Source of the DNA: Bacteroidales bacterium
Lineage (GTDB): Bacteria > Bacteroidota > Bacteroidia > Bacteroidales > UBA4417
NCBI GenBank assembly: GCA_025350385.1
Contig: JANXXZ010000342.1
Coordinates: forward strand, 1 to 11,927
DNA length: 11,927 nt
Direction: 5' to 3'
Part shown: one piece after another, positions 4,804 through 11,927 of the stretch
How the letters are laid out: every line of letters begins with the position of its first letter
Position numbering within the stretch: position 1 is the stretch's first letter
The notes under the pieces: model-generated
What the model saw: only the letters and a program-made list of their open reading frames with translations
Told to the model about the DNA's origin: nothing
Database searches by the model: none
Translations under genes and position numbers: made by a program

Positions 4804-7800
4804 TTGAAAAAAGCTACTTTTTGTGCCGTTATTATGACGGCATTCTTATTCTTGGGAATCCGACAGGTTGGTTTTGCGCAGCTGTTACTGACAGAAGATT
4901 TTGATTATGCTGCCGGTGATTTGTTAACAGCCCATGGGTGGACTGCCCACAGCGGCAGCGGAACACAGCCCATCACCGTAAATTCAAGTGGACTTTCCTT
5001 CCCTGGTTACTCTTCTTCAGCGATTGGGAATGCCGCATTACTTGACAATAACGGTGAAGATGACAGTAAAACATTTGCTGCTCCAACCTCCGGAAGTATT
5101 TATGTTGGATTCATGGTTAAGGTAATTACTACTTCCGCAGGATATTTTTTGCATCTTGGTCCAAATCCAATTGGGACTACATTTCGTGGCAAAGTATTCA
5201 TGGATGGCAGTAATCATTTTGGAGTCAGTGTTGGAAATAATACGGGTACATCTGCAACAACAACTTATAACACAGGTTCTACTTATATGCTTGTGTTGAA
5301 ATATGAGATAATCTCAGGAACTACAAATGATCTGGTCAGTTTATTTGTTTTTGACACCTCACTTCCTTCAGATGAGCCATCATCTCCTACAATCGGGCCT
5401 CTTTCTGACGCAGCAGTATCAGATATTATTCCTGCAACCATAGCTCTTCGTCAGTTTTCCGCTACCCAGAATATTTTGATCGATGGCATCCGTGTCGGTT
5501 CTGCCTGGTCCGACATAGTTGGCGTTCAGGTTGTTGCCCCCACGATCCAGGCATCTTTTCTTACTTTCAATAATGTTACAGGAACTGCATTAACGAATTC
5601 ATGGACAAATGGTAATGGTAACAAAAGGATTGTTATCATCAGTCCTAATTCAACTATTACTCCACCGACTGACGGAACAGACCCGGTTGCAAACTCTTTG
5701 TATACAGGATCCGGGCAACAGGTCGTTTACAATGGGAATGGCAGCAGCATTGATGTTACAGGTTTGACACCCAGTACTCCTTATTGGTTTAAGGTTTTTG
5801 AATATAATGGTTCAGGTTCCAATACCAAGTTCTGTACAGCTTCAGGTACTAACAATCCGATGAGTCAATCCACTGTTTTTCAGGTAACAGCGCCCCAGGT
5901 CACTACTTCAGCAGCCACTTCCATTACCAATAATTCGGCGGTATTGGGAGGAACCATTGTTTCCGATGGCGGAAGTCCCATTACCGAAAGGGGTACCGTA
6001 TGGAGTATAAACTCCCCGGTTACAATAAATGATAACAAGCTACCGGAGGGTGGCACCGCTACGGGTGTTTTTTCGCATCTGCGATCCTCTTTACCCGCCG
6101 GTACTGATCTGTTTTATGCGGCTTACGCAATAAACGGAATTGGCGCTGCTCTATCGCCTGAATCCAGCTTCAGCACCCTGGCTGATGAACCAAGCGGGCA
6201 GGCTACCAATTTTGGTTCAACTATGCAGCTTTCCTCCACCATAACTCTTACCTGGGCTGATAATGACGGAATTCAGCCTGCTACTGCTTACCTGGTACTC
6301 GCCAATACAACCGGTACTTTTACGGCGCCGGTTGACGGCGTTCCCCAGGCAAATGATACTATATTAAGCGACGGAAGCGGAAGGGTAAATGTTTTACATG
6401 GCATCCAGTCCTATACCTGGGTAGGGCTGAATCCATCCACTGCCTATTATTTTGTCATCTATCCCTACACAAATTCGGGTTCAACCATAAATTACAAAAC
6501 CGCGTTAACTGCCCCCGTTTCTTCTGCCACTACATCAACTGCCGCTGTAATTACCTATACCTGGTCGGGGCCAACCAACGGAACCTGGACAACCGCCGGT
6601 AACTGGACCCCCGCAAGGACAAGCCCTTCAGCGACAGATATACTCCAATTTTCGGATGGTACCTCAAAAACGATAACGGGGATTCCTTCGCAAACCATCG
6701 GGAAGCTGCTTCTTGCAGGCAATACCAAAGTAACGCTGCAAAGCGGTGGACCGGTCACCTTAACAATTGCCGGATCTGCAGGAACTGACCTGGATGTTGC
6801 TGCCGGTTGTGAATTGAACCTTGGCGGCGCCAATGCAGTTACCCTGTCGGTCGCTCCCTTGGCAACCGGAAGCATAAGCGGAAACATGACTTTTTCGGCA
6901 GGCGCGCATCGCCTGGTTGCCGGAACTACCGGAGCTATTACGTTTAACAGCAGTTCCGTTTTCACCGCAAGCGCCGGTTTTACGGGAAGCGCTTTTGGAA
7001 CAGCCGCACCCTATAATGCTGTCCTGTTTGCCGATGGTTCCAGGTATGTATGCCTGGCAGGAAGTAATCCTTTCGGGGCAAACGCCCCCAATAGCCTGGT
7101 GACATTTCAACCGGGCAGCCTCTTCAAAGTTATGGCAGGTTCGACGCCGGAATTTTCAGGACGTACGTATGGGAATTTTGAGCTTGACGCTCCGGGCCTT
7201 ACCCTTTCACCTGTCGGGACAGCTGCTGTTTCAATCCGGGATCTTACCATCACAAACGGTACGTTAAATTTTAATATGACCGGTTCACCGGGGCACTCGG
7301 TTAAAGGAAATATTTTTGTTGCACCCGGGGCGGTATTGAATTTTTTACCTGCAACTGCAGGAACCGTTTCATTTAGCGGGACATCCGGTCAAAGTATCTC
7401 CGGGGGTGGCTCAGTTATATTCGGTGTTAATTCAACCCTTATTATTTCTGATCCGGCGAATATTATACTTAACTCTTCCGCTTCCATATACGGGACGTTG
7501 GCTCTTTCATCCGGTTTGTTGATTCTCACAACCGGTAACATTTCATTGGGGCCCAACGCAATTTTTACGGGGACACCTTCTGCCTCATCCATGATCGTTG
7601 CAACAAATTCGGGTCAGCTAAGGAAGGAATTCCCGGTTTCGGGCGGCAGTTTCACATTCCCTGTCGGAAACAACAGCCTCACGCCGGAATATTTGCCTGT
7701 CACGCTTTCATTTACAGGAGGGGTATTCGGAGCCGGGAACTGGGCCGGGGTAAACCTGGTGAATGCTCCCTATCCCGTCAGCCCTTTAGCGGGCAGCTAT

Positions 7801-8607
7801 ATTGACCGGTATTGGAACATCAGTTCCGGCGGAATTACAAATTATCTGTGTGATGCTACTTTCAGCTATATATCTCCGGATGACGTAGTAGGAAATGAAG
7901 ACCAGATAAACTGTGTGCTGATGACGGCGACCCCGTTGGTTTATAACCCGGCAAATACGACACTTCACCAGTTAACAGCCACTAACCTTACTTCCTTCGG
8001 CTCATTTACAGGCACACAGGTCGACAGGACCCTTAATGTCACTGTGTTCCTCGAAGGTCTTTATTCCGGAGGGGGTACAATGAGCAAGGCCAGGGATGCG
8101 ACGGGCGACAAATTTCCCGGTAATACAGCCGACCAGGTAACCGTTGAATTACACAGTTCCGTGGCAGGCAATTATTCCTCCGTTGTTTTTTCTTCAGGTC
8201 CCGTGAACCTGAGTACTTCCGGTCATATTAACCTGCTGCTGCCTTTTATCCAGAGCGGTTCCTATTACATTACAATCCGGCACCGGAACAGCATTGAAAC
8301 CGTAAGCGCCGTTCCCGTTTCATTTTCCGGTTACACAATGAATTATGATTTCAGTGATGTTGCTTCAAAAGCGTATGGTAATAACCTGAAATTGACTGCC
8401 GATGGCAGATACGCCCTTTACACAGGAGATGTGAACCAGGACGGAATAGTGGATGCCGGTGATATGATTCCCCTCGATAACGATGCAGGTAATTCCCTTA
8501 CCGGTTATCTCGCGTCCGACCTGAATGGTGACGGCTTTGTTAACCTTGCTGATCTTTCGATCCTGGAAAATAATGCCAACAGTTTTGTTTCTTCCCGCAC
8601 TCCCTGA
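4804..8607 (+). CDS. Large secreted modular surface protein with lectin-like, Fn3-like and dockerin-like parts
   Basis: A 1267-residue exported protein. Residues 1-25 are a signal peptide (MKKATFCAVIMTAFLFLG...GFAQ). Residues 26-240 form a beta-rich, probably concanavalin-like module ending DGIRVGSAWSDIVG, homologous to that of the next gene. Three Fn3-like modules follow at about 246-358, 360-458 and 462-580. At 586-601 the motif TWSGPTNGTWTTAGNW opens a long Gly/Thr/Ser/Asn-rich beta region, probably a beta-helix, up to about 1070. The C-terminal module (1074-1267) carries two EF-hand-type calcium loops: DVNQDGIVDAGD (1209-1220) and DLNGDGFVNLAD (1239-1250). Together they look like a dockerin-type pair. 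No classical type IX sorting domain is evident at the C-terminus. The start is TTG at 4804, chosen because it aligns with ATG AAA AAA of the paralogue and begins a good signal peptide. The role is inferred to be adhesion or polysaccharide binding; no catalytic site was recognised. Confidence 0.85.
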   Translation: MKKATFCAVIMTAFLFLGIRQVGFAQLLLTEDFDYAAGDLLTAHGWTAHSGSGTQPITVNSSGLSFPGYSSSAIGNAALLDNNGEDDSKTFAAPTSGSIYVGFMVKVITTSAGYFLHLGPNPIGTTFRGKVFMDGSNHFGVSVGNNTGTSATTTYNTGSTYMLVLKYEIISGTTNDLVSLFVFDTSLPSDEPSSPTIGPLSDAAVSDIIPATIALRQFSATQNILIDGIRVGSAWSDIVGVQVVAPTIQASFLTFNNVTGTALTNSWTNGNGNKRIVIISPNSTITPPTDGTDPVANSLYTGSGQQVVYNGNGSSIDVTGLTPSTPYWFKVFEYNGSGSNTKFCTASGTNNPMSQSTVFQVTAPQVTTSAATSITNNSAVLGGTIVSDGGSPITERGTVWSINSPVTINDNKLPEGGTATGVFSHLRSSLPAGTDLFYAAYAINGIGAALSPESSFSTLADEPSGQATNFGSTMQLSSTITLTWADNDGIQPATAYLVLANTTGTFTAPVDGVPQANDTILSDGSGRVNVLHGIQSYTWVGLNPSTAYYFVIYPYTNSGSTINYKTALTAPVSSATTSTAAVITYTWSGPTNGTWTTAGNWTPARTSPSATDILQFSDGTSKTITGIPSQTIGKLLLAGNTKVTLQSGGPVTLTIAGSAGTDLDVAAGCELNLGGANAVTLSVAPLATGSISGNMTFSAGAHRLVAGTTGAITFNSSSVFTASAGFTGSAFGTAAPYNAVLFADGSRYVCLAGSNPFGANAPNSLVTFQPGSLFKVMAGSTPEFSGRTYGNFELDAPGLTLSPVGTAAVSIRDLTITNGTLNFNMTGSPGHSVKGNIFVAPGAVLNFLPATAGTVSFSGTSGQSISGGGSVIFGVNSTLIISDPANIILNSSASIYGTLALSSGLLILTTGNISLGPNAIFTGTPSASSMIVATNSGQLRKEFPVSGGSFTFPVGNNSLTPEYLPVTLSFTGGVFGAGNWAGVNLVNAPYPVSPLAGSYIDRYWNISSGGITNYLCDATFSYISPDDVVGNEDQINCVLMTATPLVYNPANTTLHQLTATNLTSFGSFTGTQVDRTLNVTVFLEGLYSGGGTMSKARDATGDKFPGNTADQVTVELHSSVAGNYSSVVFSSGPVNLSTSGHINLLLPFIQSGSYYITIRHRNSIETVSAVPVSFSGYTMNYDFSDVASKAYGNNLKLTADGRYALYTGDVNQDGIVDAGDMIPLDNDAGNSLTGYLASDLNGDGFVNLADLSILENNANSFVSSRTP

Positions 8608-8684
8608 ACTGGTTAAAAAGATTGGTTCTGTTTAAGATGATTGTTGAAAAGAGAAGGAATATCAGCTTAAAATAGTTAAAGGCG
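8608..8684. other. Short AT-rich spacer after the first surface-protein gene
   Basis: This is the first part of the 510-bp gap between the two large surface genes. No hairpin with a T-run is seen after the stop at 8605-8607, so a terminator for the first gene is not evident. The rest of the gap is occupied by the G-rich array, a possible small ORF and the ACCCAAA tract. Confidence 0.5.
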
Positions 8685-8890
8685 CCGGGTGCCGAATTCC
8701 GGGTTCCGGGTTACGGACTCCGGATTCCGGGTTAAGTGATCCAGGTTCAGGGTTCAGGGATCAGGGCTCCGGGTTCAGGGTTCCAGGTTCCGGGTATTGG
8801 TTACCAGTGTCGGATCAAGGATTATATACAACCAATTAACATTATAAGTACCTAATTATAAGACAATTGAAATTAGCAGATGGCACCCGG
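8685..8890 (+). repeat. G-rich 7-nt-periodic array bounded by a 9-bp inverted repeat
   Basis: From about 8697 to 8800 the plus strand is made of imperfect copies of ccgggtt and tcagggt. Positions 8750-8780 contain five GGG tracts, each separated by exactly four bases (TTCA, ATCA, CTCC, TTCA), an ideal G-quadruplex motif with 7-nt periodicity. The region is bounded by a perfect inverted repeat, ccgggtgcc at 8685-8693 and ggcacccgg at 8882-8890. The stretch 8801-8880 inside the boundaries is AT-rich and unremarkable. The array is unlike the GAGGGAGC family further left and lies between two paralogous genes. Confidence 0.75.
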
Positions 8891-8977
8891 TACCTGGAAT
8901 CAAAATCTTAATTTGTTCACAAAAAAGTTCTTTTTCTGTATTATTTGTAAGCGAATATAAAAAAATTATTAATTGTA

Positions 8978-9073
8978 ATGAAACAAAGGTTGAGACATAA
9001 AAATCTTTGTATATTAGTTGCCTCAATTCTGCTCCTGCTTACTTCCCCGATATCAAAAAACAATAGAAAATAA
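8978..9073 (+). CDS. Possible 31-residue membrane or leader peptide
   Basis: An ATG-started frame encoding 31 residues: a basic N-terminus (MKQRLRHKN), a hydrophobic core (LCILVASILLLLT, residues 10-22) and a short polar, basic tail ending TAA. It looks like a signal peptide or single membrane helix with almost nothing behind it. It lies 44 bp before the second surface-protein gene, in a different frame. It could be a small membrane protein, a translated leader that influences the downstream gene, or the relic of a deleted secreted protein's signal sequence. No lipobox and no homologous family were recognised. Chance cannot be excluded at this length; the ordered basic-hydrophobic-polar pattern is the only support. 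Confidence 0.33.
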   Translation: MKQRLRHKNLCILVASILLLLTSPISKNNRK

Positions 9074-9082
9074 TTAACCTTT

Positions 9083-9108
9083 AACCCAAAACCCAAAAAC
9101 CCAAAACC
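9083..9108 (+). repeat. ACCCAAA tandem tract in the leader of the second surface-protein gene
   Basis: Three successive ACCCAAA-type units with A-runs of 4, 5 and 4 bases, followed by a partial unit (ACC). The tract ends nine bases before the ATG at 9118, just where Bacteroidota translation starts favour A-rich sequence. Copy number or A-run length could change by slippage and alter translation, but this is inference. Confidence 0.65.
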
Positions 9109-9117
9109 TTAACTCTT

Positions 9118-11927
9118 ATGAAAAAATCTACACTCATTGCGCTGTTTACAGCGTTGGTTCTAATCGTTGGCCCCCACCAGAAAGGTTGGGCACAGTTATT
9201 TGTTGACGACTTCAGCTATACAATTGGCACTGCTTTAAGTGCGAACGGATGGAGCGTTCAGGGTGTAGCATTACCTACAATTAATGTGACTGCCGCTTCA
9301 ATTACCTATCCAGGTTATTTATCTTCAGGAATTGGAAATGAGGTTACCCTAGCTTTATCCGGAGAAGATGTGAATCACACATTTGCAGCTCAAACATCCG
9401 GTTCGGTGTATGCTTCTTGCCTGGTAAATGTAACTTCTGCATCTCTTGCCGGGGATTACTTTTTTCATTTTGGCCCTACCCCGATTGGTACAACTTTTCA
9501 GGGAAGGGTATTTGTAAAAAGAGACGCTAGCAATAATGTTGCATTTGGAATTTCGCGGGCAGGTGCAGTTGCAACTGCTATCTTTACGCCTTTTAGCTAT
9601 TCACTAAATACAACTTATCTTCTGGTTTTAAAATACACAATGGTTGCAGGAGCTTTAAACGATGTTGCTCAAATTTATATTGATCCTGCATTAAATGCTG
9701 TTGAACCTTTAACTGGCTGGGTAACAAGTACTGATGCCACAGTTGCCGATCTTGCGAATGTTGCTGCTATTGCTTTACGTCAAGGAGGTGCAACTACATC
9801 TGCCGGTTTAAAAGTTGATGGTATCCGTGTTTCCACAAACTGGGCTGATATTGTTGGTTCCGTACCTACAATAACCGCTACTCCCAACATACTTACCGGT
9901 TTCGCTTACGTAACCGGCAGCGGCCCTTCCGTTCCTAAAACTTTTACCGTTTCTGGCGCCGGTCTTTCGAATAATATGACTATAAGTGTCGCCAGTCCTC
10001 AAAATTATGAGATTTCAACCGACAATATCAGTTATTCTTATACCACACCAATTACGATAGTACCGACTGCCGGCAATGTGCCATCCACAACCATTTACGT
10101 CCGGCTTAAAGCTGGCTTAGGAGTTGGCCCCTATAACGGTGAATTAATTAACATTACCTCATCGCCAGCGCCTGCTCAGACGGTGACCTGTTCAGGCGAC
10201 GTAACCTCACCCGCTTCCCCTATTCTTGTTGTCAGCCCTTCAAGTCTCTCAGGATTCAGTTATTTTGGCGCGGGCCCTTCCACAGAACAAACCTTCCAGG
10301 TATCCGGGACCAATCTTTCCAATACCGTGAGTATGACAGCGCCTGCTGATTATGAAATTTCATTGTCGTCTGGTACAGGATATACTTCACCAATTGTCCT
10401 CACCCCTTCAGGTGGTACGGTAACAGCTACAACCGTTTATGTCCGCATGAAAGCCGGATTGGTCCCAGGCAGTTACAACAGTGAAGTAATTGATGTTACC
10501 TCTACCGGGGCAACCCCCCAGACAGTTACCTGCAGCGGTACGGTATTAACTCCCGGTATTACTGTCGGATCCGTTACTGCTTTCGGAAACCAACTCAATG
10601 GTACAACTTCGGCCGAAAAAAACTACTCCGTTTCGGGAACGAACCTTGGAAGCGATATTATCCTTACCCCTCCTGTTGGTTTTGAGATTTCGACAACTAC
10701 AGGAGCCGGGTTTGTTGCGAATCCTTCAACCCTTACCTTAACCCAGACAGGCGGCGTTGTAGCGCCCACAACTATATTTGTTCGCTTTAAGCCTACCCTG
10801 GTCCAGGCCTACTCCGGGAATATTACCCATACCAGCTTAAATGCAGTAACCCAGAATGTTGCGGTGAGCGGCAATAGTGTCGTTCCCATTAATGTTTCTA
10901 CAATTGCCGCTTTGCGGGCAGGATTAACTGATGGTACCGTTTACAGGTTAACATCCGAAGCCATTGTTACGCATCAGCGACCTGATCAGAATTCAAATCA
11001 GATCTGGCTGCAGGATGCAACCGGTGCAATTGTTACCTTTGATGTAGCTGTCAACGTTACTACCGACTATAATCTTGGTGATGGTGTAACCGGCTTTACG
11101 GGAACCTTAAGTCCTTTTAATAACCTTCTGGAATTAATTCCGCTGGCAGGCGCCGATCCGGGAACTCCTACATCTACCGGTAATGTGGTTACCCCTCTCC
11201 CCAGAACCCTTGCTACGATTACCACTGCCGACGAGTCAAAACTCATATCGGTGCCTTTCGTTTCATTTACCAGCCCAGCCACAAACTATAATTACGGCAC
11301 CAGTGGCATCACCTATCCTATTACAGATGGAGCAGGAGGAGCAAATTTTTTCCGCACCCTTATGGGAGAGGCTGATTACATTAATACGCCAATGCCGACT
11401 ACAGCGCGGGATATGGTTGCCCTGGTCGGACGATTTGGGAATGATATGCAAATTACTCCCCGTTATCTTGCTGATATCACACCTTCCACTCCTTTATGGA
11501 TTTCCGGCTGGCCTAAAGCTGAGAATCCCTCGCCGACAGGTTTTATTGCCAAAGCTGAAATAAATGTGGCAGGGAATGCCTATTTTGTTGTTCTTCCTTC
11601 CGGCGCCGCGGCTCCAACCTCCCTTCAGGTAAAGAACGGGCAGGATGCCACAGGTACTCCCGTAGCTACTAACCTTGCAGGTTCAATTGCCTGTGTTGCT
11701 TATGCAGAATCTATTCTCGATGTCAGCGGGCTTATTGCCTCCACTACCTACAATGTATATTTTGTTGCTGAAGCCTATACGGTTTTACAGGCTACTCCTG
11801 TGATGGTTCCGGTTACAACAGCTGCTCCGACAGGTACGACCCCGTCCCTTTCTTCACCAACAGTAACATCAATAACCGACAACAGCGCAATTTTAGGCGG
11901 AACGATTCTGACCGATGGCGGGAACGC
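9118..11927 (+). CDS. Large secreted modular surface protein, 3' end beyond the window (partial)
   Basis: The frame is open from ATG 9118 to the window edge: 936 complete codons without a stop. Residues 1-26 are a signal peptide (MKKSTLIALFTALVLIVG...GWAQ). Residues 27-247 are a lectin-like module ending KVDGIRVSTNWADIVG, strongly similar to the preceding gene. Three tandem Ig-like repeats follow at about 249-361, 364-479 and 480-590, each with the pattern F/Y-x-VSG-x-x-L, then (N/D/G)-(Y/F)-EIS, then (I/V)-(Y/F)-VR. Residues 591 to about 718 (ALRAGLTDGTVYRLTSEAIV...IWLQDATGAIVTF) resemble the DUF5689 / OB-like domain of Bacteroidota extracellular proteins. A further region with MQITPRYLADITPS and YFVVLPSGAAAPTSLQVKNG runs to about 900. 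The last 35 residues begin an Fn3-like module (SITDNSAILGGTI) also present in the first gene at about residues 371-389. The product is exported and probably surface-displayed; the C-terminal anchor or sorting signal lies outside the window. No catalytic motif is seen. Confidence 0.87.
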   Translation, partial: MKKSTLIALFTALVLIVGPHQKGWAQLFVDDFSYTIGTALSANGWSVQGVALPTINVTAASITYPGYLSSGIGNEVTLALSGEDVNHTFAAQTSGSVYASCLVNVTSASLAGDYFFHFGPTPIGTTFQGRVFVKRDASNNVAFGISRAGAVATAIFTPFSYSLNTTYLLVLKYTMVAGALNDVAQIYIDPALNAVEPLTGWVTSTDATVADLANVAAIALRQGGATTSAGLKVDGIRVSTNWADIVGSVPTITATPNILTGFAYVTGSGPSVPKTFTVSGAGLSNNMTISVASPQNYEISTDNISYSYTTPITIVPTAGNVPSTTIYVRLKAGLGVGPYNGELINITSSPAPAQTVTCSGDVTSPASPILVVSPSSLSGFSYFGAGPSTEQTFQVSGTNLSNTVSMTAPADYEISLSSGTGYTSPIVLTPSGGTVTATTVYVRMKAGLVPGSYNSEVIDVTSTGATPQTVTCSGTVLTPGITVGSVTAFGNQLNGTTSAEKNYSVSGTNLGSDIILTPPVGFEISTTTGAGFVANPSTLTLTQTGGVVAPTTIFVRFKPTLVQAYSGNITHTSLNAVTQNVAVSGNSVVPINVSTIAALRAGLTDGTVYRLTSEAIVTHQRPDQNSNQIWLQDATGAIVTFDVAVNVTTDYNLGDGVTGFTGTLSPFNNLLELIPLAGADPGTPTSTGNVVTPLPRTLATITTADESKLISVPFVSFTSPATNYNYGTSGITYPITDGAGGANFFRTLMGEADYINTPMPTTARDMVALVGRFGNDMQITPRYLADITPSTPLWISGWPKAENPSPTGFIAKAEINVAGNAYFVVLPSGAAAPTSLQVKNGQDATGTPVATNLAGSIACVAYAESILDVSGLIASTTYNVYFVAEAYTVLQATPVMVPVTTAAPTGTTPSLSSPTVTSITDNSAILGGTILTDGGN

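Noticed and set aside
6555..7110. Long minus-strand open frames inside the first surface gene
   Set aside because: Shadows of GC-richer beta-rich coding; the plus strand is continuously coding here.
9002..9009. AATCTTTG as -7 promoter box for the second surface gene
   Set aside because: One mismatch to TAnnTTTG at the important first T, no -33 element at the right distance, and it lies within the small ORF; too weak to annotate.
11183..11563. 126-codon plus-strand open frame and minus-strand frames at 9808-10002, 11067-11282 and 11263-11451
   Set aside because: All lie within the uninterrupted frame of the second surface protein, whose translation shows conserved domain motifs.

Overview
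The window looks like chromosomal DNA of a Bacteroidota bacterium, probably an uncultured Bacteroidales-like lineage. This rests on three things: starts without a Shine-Dalgarno sequence in A/T-rich leaders, a perfect Bacteroidota-type -7 box (TAnnTTTG) before the first large surface gene, and very large modular secreted proteins built from lectin-like, Fn3-like and Ig-like modules typical of that phylum. No rRNA, tRNA, CRISPR array, transposase or phage gene was recognised.

The left part (1-4127) holds ordinary cellular genes. A minus-strand acyl-ACP thioesterase (325-1074) is divergent from a compact plus-strand cassette (1359-2279) of three small envelope-type proteins: YtxH-like, a two-TM 'phage holin family' YqjE-like protein, and a small basic protein that overlaps it. 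The layout recalls enterobacterial yqjD-yqjE-yqjK. The cassette ends in a hairpin plus T-run and converges on a minus-strand cupin (2520-2885). A minus-strand AlkD-type DNA alkylation repair protein (3417-4127) follows.

The right part (4804-11927) holds two tandem plus-strand genes for very large secreted proteins. They share a signal peptide and an N-terminal lectin-like module of about 220 residues, then diverge completely. The first (1267 aa) continues with Fn3-like repeats, a long beta-rich region and a C-terminal pair of dockerin-type calcium loops. The second has no stop codon before the window edge; it carries three tandem Ig-like repeats, a DUF5689-like region and the start of an Fn3-like module also found in the first. 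In both genes GC content jumps from about 38-39% in the lectin module to about 49-51% downstream (hand counts of 180-nt samples), which suggests a mosaic origin.

The most unusual content is intergenic. Related G/C-rich low-complexity repeats begin 49-52 bp upstream of the start codon of all three minus-strand genes, and two of them contain canonical four-tract G-quadruplex motifs. Two copies 3 kb apart match at 21 of 24 positions in opposite orientation. A different G-rich 7-nt-periodic array, bounded by a perfect 9-bp inverted repeat, sits between the two surface genes. A CACAAAG inverted array precedes the first surface gene, and an ACCCAAA tract abuts the start of the second. A possible 31-codon membrane-peptide gene lies between the surface genes. 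No complete novel defence or mobile system is visible; the repeats, the mosaic adhesin pair and the dockerin-like tail are the best leads.
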